64,000 bases of DNA from Dactylonectria macrodidyma (lineage: Eukaryota > Ascomycota > Sordariomycetes > Hypocreales > Nectriaceae): the NCBI GenBank assembly GCA_020744425.1, contig JAGMUV010000002.1, forward strand, positions 496,001 through 560,000. The letters run 5' to 3'. This document shows positions 35,879 through 47,325 of the stretch, piece after piece. Both the position numbers and the translations under genes were made by a program. How positions within the stretch are numbered: the stretch's first letter is position 1; each line of letters begins with the position of its first letter. The notes under the pieces were generated by a model that searched no databases, had not been told where the DNA came from, and worked only from the letters and a program-made list of their open reading frames with translations.

Positions 35879-38800
35879 GTTGAAGAGTGGAAATTGAGGA
35901 GTGATTAAAAGGGTTGTAAGAGTTGTGGTATTTGTTGTAGTGAATTGATTGTAAGCTGTTGGTTGTTGAAGAAAAAAGAGCTAGATATCCTGGGGGCAAG
36001 GTCAGTACTTATAGTCGAATTGAGAATTGAGCCATCTGAATCCATCAATACGTGATCATCCAGAAGACTCGCCTCAAACCTAATTTCCAGTATGTTGATC
36101 GCGGCTGTAACCCAACGACAGACTAGAGTGGTCTGACTGGAATCCAAAATTCCAATCCAGAAACCCTTTCGGTGATGAGGGTCTTGGCACGGAATGCACA
36201 CATAAAGACTGACTGGCTCATCTGACTCTCGGATACAATGATGGTCCCTCATTAGGTGGATATCTACGAACGCCATAGAGGTTGTTTGATGACGTATTTG
36301 TGCTAAACAACTAGGCAATAGGGACCCAGCCTCTCTGGAAATTGCGAACTATCCATCTCTACAGTTGCGGCAATACTCTCTTCAGATTAGCCATGAGGTA
36401 AATCTCTGAATGCGATAGAATAACAACTTCCAATGTTCGAGCCCTTTTCGACTGAGTGTAAGATTTCCCAATCTTCTGTGTTTTCCGATTACGCTTGGTA
36501 TTAACCCTTCTATCCATTTTAGCGACGAAAACAGCTAATTCTGTCAAATAGATACAAAGCCCACCTATATGCATTAGTTTCTTGACATCCTTTAGGCGAA
36601 CCTAGCTGTGTTATGTCTCAGCCAATGATCCGATAACTTAGATTCTGTGCTGGCAGTTACTTCGGGTCTAGCATCTAGACCCAAGTGAAGGTGCCCAAAC
36701 TCATTCAGATAATGTACCATTGACCAAAGTTCTTCTTAGTTCCACTGCCTACTGCTCCGGTTCAGCTGTATCGTTGTACAGACCCGAAACGCATAGAAGG
36801 GCATGGCCGCGTCGGCTGCGATGGCGTCGACAATTGGCATGGCTGGCGCCAGCCGAGAGTCGACGCTTTACCTTCCCGTGCCGCCTCATTGCATACCACA
36901 GCACAAAGTAAATATCAAGGTTAAGGTACAAAGGGAATTCAATACTAGCACAGTCGCTGATCCAACCCTGCTCCGCATTTAGGTTGAGCTCGTCATATCG
37001 TGGCGGTACGCGGCACCCACAGTGAGAAACAAAACACACACAATGGGGATGAATTATTAAGACATGACAGAAGTATCTGTGTTCAACAGTGAATGTGACA
37101 GGGCTGAGGGTTGACAATGAGGCACTTGAAAATTCCAGCCAGGTGCGGACCGCTGCGGGGCGACGATCCAGACCGCCAGGTGGCTGGCTGGCTGCCCAAA
37201 CCTTGAGTACAAGCTTCTAAATGCGGATGAACCATCGCTCCTATGAGACAATTATTGTCTTGTAACTGTCTTGTAGCTGTTGTTCATCACATTCTACGGC
37301 ATGTGATCATCACGCACCAGGGTGATGCATTCGACAGGCGAAGGCCAAACAGCCGAGTTCCACTTCCCTCAAGTTAACTAATAGCACCGAAAAAGCAAAC
37401 ATACGTAAGCATAGCTTTGACTTTCTCTACTTCTGGAGCATGAGTTGCCGTTTGTGCCGCGAAAGTATAGCGGTCAACCTTGCAAACCTGTTTCGCTACT
37501 GGTCGCGCATGAGGAGCAACTCCAAGACACAAGCCTTGGTTCTTTTCCCATGACCCTACTTCCGAGTTCAAACGCATGATAAACTTCATAAGTTCTATGT
37601 ATATGGCTAGTGGAAGACAAAGCTTCGGGACGAGAACTTTCATTTGATCGAATTCACGCTACTCTTAAACAAGGAGAAATATGTTGAGCTAGCCACAAAT
37701 GACACTAAGATACTTCATACCAAACTCATCCCCAGGACGCTCGCAGCCTGAACACTTGAGACAGTAATGGGGTTTTCAAATCTGGTTGTGGAATCCATGC
37801 GACGCCACGTGTTCAGAGGGCAAGATCAAGGGTGATCACCTCCTTCGATAGTGCCAAGCCTCACTAATGAAACACATCGATCTTTTGCCCCTTGCAGACT
37901 TTCTTCGGAAGAAGCTCCATCACTTTTTCCCCTAACTAATCAGGATCTCTCGATTCCTTAATATCAAATAGAATATCCAAGGCAGTGGGTCACTTGTGCT
38001 CGTGTTGAAAGCAAAAATAACCCTGAATTCCTTCTGGACAGCTACAATAGACTTCAAAGCGTGTTGCGGTCCGAAACTGAAAATCAGCACGTCATGACGC
38101 CCCCAGAGATGGCCCGTCACCGATAGTACCCGATCTATTGACCTAGCTAATTCTACAGCCACCTTATTAGCTCTCTAGCTATTATTCACGGCTCAGTCTA
38201 TGATGTATATTGGAAAACGCCTCGCGGGTGTTGCCACACGCCCTCCGACACTATCATTCCCATGCTCATGCCGTCGGCAGTGGCGGTGACGAACACAACC
38301 TTTCCCAGCCGACTCTTGTGCTCTAAAACACAGAGCAAAGCGGGGTATCCCAAACCAGACACGGATGGCTCTCCCGACTTTCCGCACATTCCTCTGTTCA
38401 CACTCAATTGTTACTGATTGCCGCCACTACCAGTTTTGTGGCGTTTGGGGCGTTATTCTGGCTCCATGGATGAGGTCTCACGGCAGCGAGACCTTGTTAA
38501 TGTCCTGGTGGAATGGCGGTTCCGTCACAACTAATTTGTCTCGCCCATTTTGTGCTGAGGCTTGGAACTCAACACCAACATGCGATTTTGATGTCTTGCC
38601 AATACTATGACGATCAAGCTTGTTTGTGGAGAATGAAAGACTTGCCTTATACGTAGCGCCATCGTTAAAATTGATTCTTCGTAGAGGATGCATCGGGTTT
38701 TTTTTTTTCAGATGTATGAAAAAGAAAAGACCAATAAACGACATTCGGGCGGATTCCCCAGCGTGATATTCTCAATTGTAAAGCCCTTTAGGGTAGAGGT

Positions 38801-38989
38801 CCAGTGATTGACAAGCATTGAGCAAGCGTCCCAACTCAACGAATCGCGTATCCATTTAGTAAGATCTGAGGGCGAGAACAATGATCCGGCTTTATGATAG
38901 CTGCTCTATCTACTGAAAGAGTCATCCGCTCCATTTAAGCCGAGTTTCTCGCACAAATGCAAGTAAAAAGCAGAATTCTTCACGCATAA
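35879..38989. other. Gene-poor region, 3.1 kb
   Basis: Promoter of the CVNH gene and then sequence without a recognised gene. Minus-strand frames at 37374..37643, 37932..38162, 38198..38407 and 38478..38744 have some protein-like stretches (for example KVVFVTATADGMSMG) and could be pieces of one decayed gene, but I cannot name a family or join them. Confidence 0.4.
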
Positions 38990-39879
38990 TTTCGGCGTTT
39001 TCCACCCAATGCTTCTACAATCAACGGCTCCGTACAATCTCAGCTACCTGGATTTTGTTCCACTGGACATCCAAATGACGAGCCGAACAGGGCCTCCGAG
39101 ATCATCTCTGCTCAAAGATTTCGTATTTCATCTCCAGACTCACTCAAACCTTCTGGACCTGTCCAAGCCCGAATCCTTGCGCGTCTTTCTTGCCAAATCG
39201 TAGCCAGCCAGTACCTCAAGTTGGCCGAGTACTTGCAATCCAATATCGAAATCGTGCAGTGGAGCTTAGAAAGAAAACAAGACCTGTCCAGATTCCAGGT
39301 TTCATCCGCCGAGGAGGCCTGGAGTGACCTGCAGGTCTGGGAACGACGGGTTGCTGAGCACCGAGATGACGTGGAAACCATCATGCTACAGCTCTTCCTG
39401 TTCGATGCTCCCAACTTAGGCTCTGTGAAGAGCTGGAGCGACAATGCAGCTGACTTCCAACACTTGATGGCCCGCTTCCGCGAGATCGGGCAACGCGTAC
39501 GCAGTCTCAATAGCGCCGTTGCCACTCTGGCGAGTTTGGCGGGGAACCGAGCCTCGTTTAGAGCAGCTGAGCTTTAGCTTCAAGAGTACGAGCGAACCAG
39601 TCGGGAAGTTAGGAGCGTTAAGGCACTCACCTTTCTCAGTATTGTGTTTGTTCCTTTTCATACTCGACATCATTCTTTAGTATGGCAGAGTCCTACTTGC
39701 CAGGAAGTAAATCATTCTGGGTCTATCTCGCAGTATCGCTCCCTCTACTGGGTACCGTCGCCCTGGTTTATTCCACTGTTGAAATCGGTTATGGAGATCT
39801 TGGAACGCATTGGTCTTTGCGAGCAGCCATGACGAGCTTAAGAAGGAAAATCTGGGTTGGTGAAAGGAGGGGACCTTAA
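38990..39879 (+). pseudogene. CorA-like (Mg2+-transporter-like) membrane protein, pseudogene
   Basis: Coding sequence similar to the fungal CorA-like domain proteins, with a soluble helical part followed by two C-terminal membrane spans. The frame is open from 38990 but has no start codon, so the N-terminus is lost or in an unseen exon. ARLSCQIVASQYLKLAEYLQ leads through long helices to ASLAGNRASFRAAEL. There an in-frame TAG (39575-39577) interrupts; the same frame continues with LQEYERTSREVRSVKALTFL and SIVFVP. Then one base is missing near 39654-39656 and the reading moves to STSFFSMAESYLPGSKSFWV, which carries the second membrane span. The frame ends at 39879. The TAG fits a C-to-T change of a Gln codon. 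Confidence 0.7.
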
Positions 39880-39921
39880 GTTGATTCAATGAGAAAGATA
39901 TAGTAAGTCATAGTACATATA

Positions 39922-40174
39922 CAGTGATGGGCCAAAGGTCTCCGTACACTCCCACGTTAATGCGATAATGCAGTTCGTTATGCATTTTTGATAAACTGTA
40001 TTTAGGCACATCTAAATGCAGTAAATTAGGTATATGTATTCTTTTGTTTAGGTACTACATTATGCTCATTCAAATACCATTTTATATATAAAGTAGGTAC
40101 TTATTACAGATTAATATAAAGGTGCTGAGTCTGAGTAAAAATAAGAGTGTACGGAGACTTTTGGCCCGAAACCA
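39922..40174. mobile_element. Tc1/mariner-type MITE, 253 bp
   Basis: The ends are inverted repeats. 39929-39951 and 40145-40167 pair over 23 bp with one mismatch (core ggtctccgtacactc / gagtgtacggagactt). The left end starts cagtgatgggcc, a Tc1-like terminus, and both sides are flanked by TA (39920-39921 and 40175-40176), the Tc1/mariner target duplication. The outermost 7 bp have diverged. The interior is AT-rich and non-coding. It lies 42 bp after the CorA-like pseudogene and 740 bp before the Sng1-like gene. Confidence 0.8.
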
Positions 40175-40912
40175 TAACTAGCTAAAGAAGGAGAAGAGAG
40201 CTTTGAGTAAAGGTCCCTCCTTATGAAAAGGAAGTCTCTGAAGAAACTAGATAGCTCCACCTCAACTATCTCGTGGCTTGCTCATTCCATCGCAAGAGCA
40301 CGAACACTAGGTCATGAGCCATCCGAGAATACGGTCGGCACCAAAGATTCCAATGCTCCCTAATTCACGTTGTCTTACGTTTGGGCATGATTGGGTATAT
40401 CGAGCCAGCAGACACGGACAGCCGGCCATCTTGCGTCGTACGTCATCCTTGCAACCCTCGCTCCTCGGCCCTCGCTCGTGCCTAGATATCGCGAACTTCC
40501 GCTTAGTCATGTACTCCGCCGCCGCCACGGGCCAGGCGACCCAGCATTGTTGCGTGATGTGGGCTGAGATGCAGGGGAAATCTTCAAAGTGGAGGGCGGG
40601 AACAGTCGGGAAAGGGATGATCATCATGTGAATCATCTTGGAGATGAAAAAGAGCCCAGATTCGGGGTCTCAAGATGTGCGAATTGTGGAGAATTATTAT
40701 TCGGCGTCGGAAGTTGGGATCTCGTTCACGAATCCGAGCCGGGGGATGAGTTTCCCACCGCCGTGGCCAGAGTGGCACCAGTTTCTAAATAAAAGGAATT
40801 TATCTCCCAAGATGAATCTCGCCATTTTTGTGTTTAGGAGATAGGTTCTAGTACAGAACAGAGTATTTTCTTTCTCTGCCTCCCTTTTCTTTCGTTCCCA
40901 TCTCGACTCGGC
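40175..40912. other. Intergenic, 738 bp
   Basis: Promoter region of the Sng1-like gene. The frames 40307..40636 (minus) and 40314..40631 (plus) mirror each other and are not credible genes. Confidence 0.55.
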
Positions 40913-42217
40913 ATGTCACCTCTCCCAGTACGATCAGAGGGCCGAAAACCACTTCGGTCCGCATACTTTGCGAAGCGATGGGTAGGGTTCGTGATGCCCG
41001 TCGTCGCCATCTCGATAATTCTTCAAATTCTTTTCCTGGGAAACATGTCCTATCTCTACGGCGTTTTGTTCAAGTCGGGATCTCGCGCCCATGCACTCAA
41101 AGTCCTTGCCATTGACTACGACGGAGGAGAGATTGGCCAAGCCCTTTCAATAGCGTACCAGTCACTAGAAGCCAAGACCTTTCCGACCGTCGAATACCAT
41201 TCCGCATCCGAATATTCAACGCCGGAGTTGCTCAATGAAGTCATCTGCAAGGGGGACTATTGGGCGGCCATCTACACACACTCTGGCGCGTCGAAGCGAC
41301 TCATGGCGACGATCGAAGGCCAAAACACGTCTGAATACGACCCCGGCAGCACAATCTCATACATCTACGACGCCTCATACTACCCCATCATCTCCACCTC
41401 GGTCATACAAGCGAACATGGAAACCCTGATCGCCGTGACATCCCGAATCTATTACAGCGTCGCAACCGACGCCCGAGCCGCCGTCAACCTCACCGACGCA
41501 ACCAGCTACTCAGCATTCCTCAACCCCATCCAGGCATCGTCCCAGGTCCAGTCGCCAACGAATCAGGGAACCCGCGTGCTCCTGAATACCGTATCCATGG
41601 TCATGCCTACCCTCATGCAGTTCTTCTTCCTCATGGCGATGAACGGCATATTTGGCGAGGCGGGCGTCTTCAACACCGTGTCGAAGCGCGACATTTACCT
41701 CATGAGGCTCGTCATCAGCAAGGCATATACTTTTATGTGCGCCCTTTGTATGACGGGGTACATATGGGCCTTTAGAGAGGACTGGGCTGTCACTGGGCGT
41801 CAATTCGGCGAGACGTGGATGTGCCTCTGGCTGTACATGGAAATCAGCTACCTCCTCCTCGACACAGTACTCGACCCAGTCATACCGATGAAGTTCTTTC
41901 CCTTCTTCCTCCTCACATGGATCATCACAAATGTGGCGAGCACCATCTACCCATTCGCCTTGTCAGCCGGCTTTTACCGCTTAGGATATGCCTTACCCGC
42001 ACACAACACGTGGACACTATTGATGGAGGTGTGGTCAGGCGGTTGCAAGCTCCAGAACGAGGTGGCCTTGCCAGTCCTCCTGGCTTGGTGGGTTCTTGGG
42101 CACGTCAGTAGCGCGTGGTCGGTCCGGAACAGGTGCATTATCACTGAAGGGATTCCAGTCGAGAAGCGATTAGATACAGATACATCAGAGAGCATTATTG
42201 CGTTGGAGAACGTTTAG
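40913..42217 (+). CDS. Sng1-like (DUF3533) membrane protein
   Basis: Intronless gene of 434 aa. It begins MSPLPVRSEGRKPLRSAYFA, then a first span (WVGFVMPVVAISIILQILFLGN), a long lumenal or outer domain (KVLAIDYDGGEIGQAL to TSYSAFL), and a group of about five spans in the C-terminal half (VSMVMPTLMQFFFLMAMNGI, FFPFFLLTWIITNVASTIYP). This is the layout of the DUF3533/Sng1 family, whose yeast member gives resistance to nitrosoguanidine and affects membrane lipid balance. The LAIDYDGGEIG motif is characteristic. It converges with the Zn2Cys6 gene. Confidence 0.9.
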   Translation: MSPLPVRSEGRKPLRSAYFAKRWVGFVMPVVAISIILQILFLGNMSYLYGVLFKSGSRAHALKVLAIDYDGGEIGQALSIAYQSLEAKTFPTVEYHSASEYSTPELLNEVICKGDYWAAIYTHSGASKRLMATIEGQNTSEYDPGSTISYIYDASYYPIISTSVIQANMETLIAVTSRIYYSVATDARAAVNLTDATSYSAFLNPIQASSQVQSPTNQGTRVLLNTVSMVMPTLMQFFFLMAMNGIFGEAGVFNTVSKRDIYLMRLVISKAYTFMCALCMTGYIWAFREDWAVTGRQFGETWMCLWLYMEISYLLLDTVLDPVIPMKFFPFFLLTWIITNVASTIYPFALSAGFYRLGYALPAHNTWTLLMEVWSGGCKLQNEVALPVLLAWWVLGHVSSAWSVRNRCIITEGIPVEKRLDTDTSESIIALENV

Positions 42218-42504
42218 CATGGCAGGTGTACGAAAGGCATTATAGAAGCGGGCATACCAAGGGTTAATTACATGTTAAAGCGCTAGATTTTCTATGTTAT
42301 TGAATGGGAAGGACACAAATAGAGCAATCCAATCAATGATGGTTCCCCGGGTGCATCGTGGTCAAGTTCTAATTCATTCTCTTCCAGCAACAGAAGCTGG
42401 CTCATGGACTAAGTCGGCTAGATGCGAGAGGCTATCACTGGGATCAAGATAGACTGGGAATAATTGTCAAGACGTGTTTTGTTTTTGCATTATTCACGTT
42501 TCCG

Positions 42505-44162
42505 TCACCATGTTAGGACTTTCTCTTCATTGCAGGTGCCTCCTTGTTGTTCAAGCGTAACCCGAATCCTTCGGTTTTCCATGTCCATCCTAGCATACAT
42601 GTGGCAGACCCGTGAGGAGCTGGGAACGTCCAAGTGACTGTGAATCTCCCCAAGACCACGTTCCTCCACTGTGAGAATCTCCTCAAGAACGCATGCAGCG
42701 CCTAAACTGTCCCACACTGCTTCTCGGCGCGGATAATCTATGAGCATCTTGATGGCTTGTCGCCGGACGCGGGGATGGCGGCATTTCAAGGCAACGTAAT
42801 ATAATAGGGGGACGACCCCAATGTCGATGGAAAATTTTGTCGACGAGGATGAGAGGAGATGCTCGGTTTTCTCGACGATTTCTGTGAATTCGGGAAAGAA
42901 GTCATCAAAGATTGTCTCGTCTGTGTTTAAACAGGCCGTGAGGAGGATCCTTGCCGTGGTGTGCCACAACTTCATAATCACTGCGGGAGCACTTGAAGCT
43001 TCGTTCGGTGGGCACGTTGCAAGATAATCCCCAAAATGATGTGACCACTGCGTCAGCCGGCTTGCAATCTCTTCGACCCTTCTGTAGTCGGCCCTGCTCC
43101 TGGCCTTGACCGCCATTGTCTCTGGGAGGGCATCGGCGAGCAACATGTCGAGACTATGGCGTGCTTCCTGAAGGCTATGAAAGGACTCTATTTCGTTCTG
43201 CACGTCCAAGATAAGGTGCCAGGGTAGGGTGAAGTGGATGGGCATGCTTCGGGCTTGCAGCACAAAGCTTGTGCACGCAGGGCGTAGTCTCGTCTGGATA
43301 AGATGCCCGCTCGGGGAAGATAGCGATGTGCCGTTAAGTAGAGGAGCCTTCCTTTTGTTCCACTGAGACAAAATGGAGATGCTGCTCCAGAGGTGGGTTT
43401 GGGCTGATACGTAGTCGCCGCGCAGCCACTCGAAAGCAACACAAAGCATTGAACAAATAAGCGTAATGTCAAGGCTAGCCCAACCCTGGGCAGCTATGTG
43501 ACTGTTCAACAGCTTGATACCCAAGGCATATTCGTTGGTAGCTTTCTGGCGCATGGCCTTGGCTGTGGTGAGGTTCTTGGCTCCACCATGATCGTGATGG
43601 AAGCTCTCGTGGAGGAGACCCAATGCAACCACCATCTGCTTCACGCAGGATTCTCGACGGCAAACTTGCAGCACTAGATTACTCCAGAGATCGCTGGTAA
43701 AGTAACCTGCAAACTCGAGGGCTGTGTTGTGTTGGAAGAAGTGGAGGGACCGGCCCGCCTGTGCAGGGAGGGAGAAGTCAAGCCCTCGAAGTGTCATTTC
43801 AAGAATTTGAGGCTGCGGCCGAGGAACCAGCTCCTGCGTAGCGGGGCCATCGGTACTCGCATCATTGGAGATCTCTGCAGGTGCAGGATATCCGTCGCAG
43901 GTTCGGCCAGTGGACGTGCAGCGTTTGCACAAGGGCCTCTCCAGATCGCACCGCACACGGCGAATGCTAGAACCGTGTAAGCACCAGCTCACGAGCGAAT
44001 CACACACAGACAAGATTAGTGCCAAAAACAGCCTTATAACCCCATCTCAGCACGATCTACGGAACTCACTCACCGACACACCCCACACCCAAGTCTGGAA
44101 CGGGTATGCTTGGCCCTCTTTCGTTGAGGCGGGGCCGGCACCGAGCCGCCATCATCCGCCAT
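42505..44162 (-). CDS. Zn2Cys6 (Gal4-type) transcription factor
   Basis: Exons 44162..44074 and 43966..42505 give 516 aa. Start MADDGGSVPAPPQRKRAKHT gives a basic stretch, then a complete cluster RLGCGVCR/IRRVRCDLERPLCKRCTSTGRTCDGY (residues about 24-55). The single intron lies right after CGVCR, the same place and phase as in the regulator at 1221. The middle is the helical fungal-specific domain (QAGRSLHFFQHNTALEFAGY, then LDITLICSMLCVAFEWLRGD). The gene is divergent from the RTA1-like gene (654-bp gap) and convergent with the Sng1-like gene; both are candidate targets (inference). Confidence 0.92.
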
Positions 44163-44815
44163 GGTTCGGAAATCGGCAGGCCGTACACAGACACCTTGGT
44201 TGACTGGACGAATCGAGGGCGACAACGCCGAAGCGAGGACGGAAAGAGATGAAAAGAGACTTGCTTGGGTCAAAGAGGTCGCAGGCCAGACGCGTTCGCT
44301 TTGTTAGTGTGAAGGATCCATGGCTGTGCGAGGGAGCGTCTGCGTGTCTTCCGTAGCCTCCGCGCGCGCATCCAATAAGTCTCCGCTACCGTTTCAACAA
44401 ATTCATGATTTGATTGGTCTGCTCGTCTAGAGGCCAATCGTGCTTGGGTCCGTTGGATCAAGGGCCCTAGTTTGGGATTCTAGACTAACCTAACTAGGCT
44501 CCTACAGACTCCACCTTGAGGCTGTCACAGCATGCCTGTTCCTAACCGCTGATCAGATATTAGCATCGCGCGGGACGGAATAAGGATACGCATGGTGACG
44601 TATCAGGATCTCCTGCTGAGCCCCATTGCCAAGGGTTTCCAGGCTCATTCTCATTGGCGAGTTCGTTTACAACTCCAAGGCTTGCAATCTCTAAATCGAC
44701 ATATAAACTGTTACGTCCTGTTGCCTTACCTCACTATTTGGATCCATAACAAAGCAACTATCGACTTGACCTCTACTTTCATTTCAATTCCTTTGTTAAA
44801 CACCATTTATTCAAG
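44163..44815. other. Divergent promoter region, 653 bp
   Basis: Shared by the Zn2Cys6 gene (minus) and the RTA1-like gene (plus). It contains the run ctagactaacctaactaggc near 44482. No further gene supported. Confidence 0.55.
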
Positions 44816-45793
44816 ATGTCGGTGGAAATTCCATTGCTGGCGCCCAACGCCTTCTTCCTCGCCCTCCACGTCCTTCTACTCATCCCACAAGTGGTCCTAG
44901 GCATTCGCTACAAGACATGGGGCTTCTTGTTTGGCATGTTCTGCGGCCATGTGCTTGAAATTATTGGATACGCGGCTCGAGTGCAGATGCACGATGGGAA
45001 AGACCAATTTCTAGCGTAAGAAGCCCATCCCGCTAAAGAGCACCCATATCCCGTACATGTCTAACTCAAAACCCTCTCCAGGTACATTGTCTGTCTGACA
45101 ATCGCCCCAGCCTTCTTCAGCGCCGCCGTCTATCTCTGCCTCGCCCGAATCATTGCCGTCTACAGCGAGAAATTGTCCCGCTTCAGCCCTCGCACGTACA
45201 CGATTACCTTCATGGTATCCGACTTCTGCGCCCTCATCCTTCAAGCTTCTGGAGGCGCCATCCTCGGGGGCAAGAACTCAGACATGAGAGACACCGGTCT
45301 TGCGATTATCAAAACCGGTCTAGCAGTGCACCTTGTTGCCATTTCCATCTTCGTGCTTCTGGCGGCGGAATATGGGTTCCGAGCCTATCGCCAGCAAGAC
45401 CAATGGGACTACAAGTTTGCAGCCTTTCATAAGGCCCGAGGATTCGTGCTCTTCCTCATAGGTATGCCCTCCATTGTTCAATCTTCTTTCAAACCTGTTT
45501 GCTGATACAGACGTGTAGGGCTTGTGATCGCCACGCTGTGCATTTTGATCCGAACGTCCTTCCGAGTGGCCGAGCTCAAGGACGGCTTCCACAGTGGGCT
45601 AGCTGAAAACGAGACCGCTTTCATTGTGCTTGAGGGTGTCATGATCGCCATTGCCGCCATCGCCCTCACTATTTTCCACCCAGGCCTTGCTTTCAAGGGA
45701 CGCTGGGGCGAGGCCAACTTTCAGCTGCGGAAGGATAACAAGGGATCGTTTGAGAAGGCGGATTCCGAACCCGTGCAGTTGACCTCGGTGTAG
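44816..45793 (+). CDS. RTA1-like seven-span membrane protein
   Basis: Exons 44816..45015, 45082..45461 and 45519..45793 give 284 aa. The start MSVEIPLLAPNAFFLALHVL precedes seven hydrophobic segments. Family marks are FGMFCGHVLEIIGYAARV (span 2), YIVCLTIAPAFFSAAVYLCL with the conserved AP-F-AA-Y pattern, ITFMVSDFCALILQASGGAI (the D-x-Q/QASGGG-type motif), and FRVAELKDGFHSGLAENETA (the RxxE motif) before the last span. RTA1/RSB1 proteins are linked to resistance to aminocholesterol and azole-like agents and to sphingoid-base movement across the plasma membrane. The cytosolic tail is about 35 residues. Confidence 0.94.
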
Positions 45794-47325
45794 GTCATGA
45801 CATGGCCCATCCAATGGGAATGGGAATATCTAGGTTATGGGAGGCACAGGGCTGAGGGATCAGATAGATTGGAAATTATAGAAAGTTTCTTGGAATTGTA
45901 ACAGTTTACGAATAGGTACCGCCTCAAGTCGAACAAGCGGTTGGGCAGCCTCCAAAGCGACATTTCATCCGTCATCGTCGTGCCGCTACCACTCCTACCA
46001 TCTTCGAGGTTGACATCTCGTCTTTGACACACTCATCTTCCGAGCTACTGGAGACAAAAATGTTCAACAGCCGTTGCAGTCTCTAGGAGAAAGCCATGAG
46101 TGTGAGTGCGGTAAGGATGGTGGACGGGAATACATATGCAGGAGACAGACATAATAATAGCAAGGGCTCTAAAACTTGAGGCTCTGGAGATATAGCAGTA
46201 AAGATCATTACAAGCAGGGTGAGAGAGATGTGAAGGCGACACCAGGTAATGGCAAGCTTAATGCAGTTCCATGATGTTCAAAGGTGGCTCAAAGGTGGTG
46301 GTAAATGAAGCCTGATTACCAGGTACTGGACGCGGCCAAAAGCGCTAATGGCAGATTTTATATGGGGATTCGGGTTTTTAAGGCCAACCCTTTGTGATTC
46401 TGAGATTCACACCAAGAATCATCAACTCAAGGAGAACAGGCATAATTAAATGTTTCATGGCCCCATGACAGGCATCTAAGACACGACCACGACACCTGAC
46501 GAAACTGCGCAAACTGCACTCCCTCTGCTAATTGTGCCTTGTACCTTCAGTGGTGCCACCCAGTAACTTACCATCTCTCCGGTGCTGAACGATAGCGCAT
46601 TTCAGTGTAACCATACTTGAGGGGTTACGGGGACTGCAAGAGCGCATAGTCATTCTAAGTGATACTTGGGTGCGTATTGTAGTGCGACCTCTACGTTATA
46701 CCGTCCCGCCACTCTGTTTGAGGTACTGCGCTTGGGTGCTGTAGTGCTGTGACCGCTATGGCCGCTGAAGGCTCTGCACTGCTGTGACCGCTGTGGCTGC
46801 TGTGGCTGCTGGAGAGATGCTGTGGCTGAGTAGGCGAGAGTGCTGTCATGACCGCTGTGGCTGTTAGGAAGGTGTTGTGGCCGCGCCTGAAACCTGGATT
46901 TCGGGCCATTCCCTGTGCAAGTGCAGGTCTGCTTTGCAATTCAAATGTCAATCTCTCGAGGTTGATTTTCGGCGGTGTCGGAGATCCAATCATGAACAGA
47001 TTGCAATGATTTTTCTGATATGAAATGTGCTACGTAAGTCAGTTCTTAAATGAACGGTTGTGTCACTCCCATTTTCAGCTTCTAAACTGGCTACCTGTAC
47101 CGCGCGTCGTGCCGTACCGCGTTCCCCACCCACGTCCAGGGTTCATGCACCACCACTCGCGCCTTCCATTTTCAGAGTGACAGATGGTCCGTGCACCACA
47201 CCCTTCTCATTCGGCCCCTGGGTAGGTACATTCCCGCCATCACCACATCCAGAATCCCCTCGTTCCTGCAGCAGGTCTAATTTCCATTCTTATCTCTCTT
47301 TCGACTACCTTATTCTTTTCTAAAA
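45794..47325. other. Intergenic, 1.5 kb
   Basis: 3' flank of the RTA1-like gene and 5' flank of the zinc-finger-like gene. It contains the GCTGTG-rich imperfect repeat at 46736..46880. A minus-strand 100-codon frame over the repeat (46691..46993) is Ser/His/Ala-rich and not convincing as a gene. Confidence 0.5.
46736..46880. repeat. Imperfect GCTGTG / GCTGTGACCGCT repeat
   Basis: Several copies of gctgtgaccgct and gctgtggctgct in a row with interruptions, about 145 bp. The period is roughly 6-12 bp. Confidence 0.7.
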
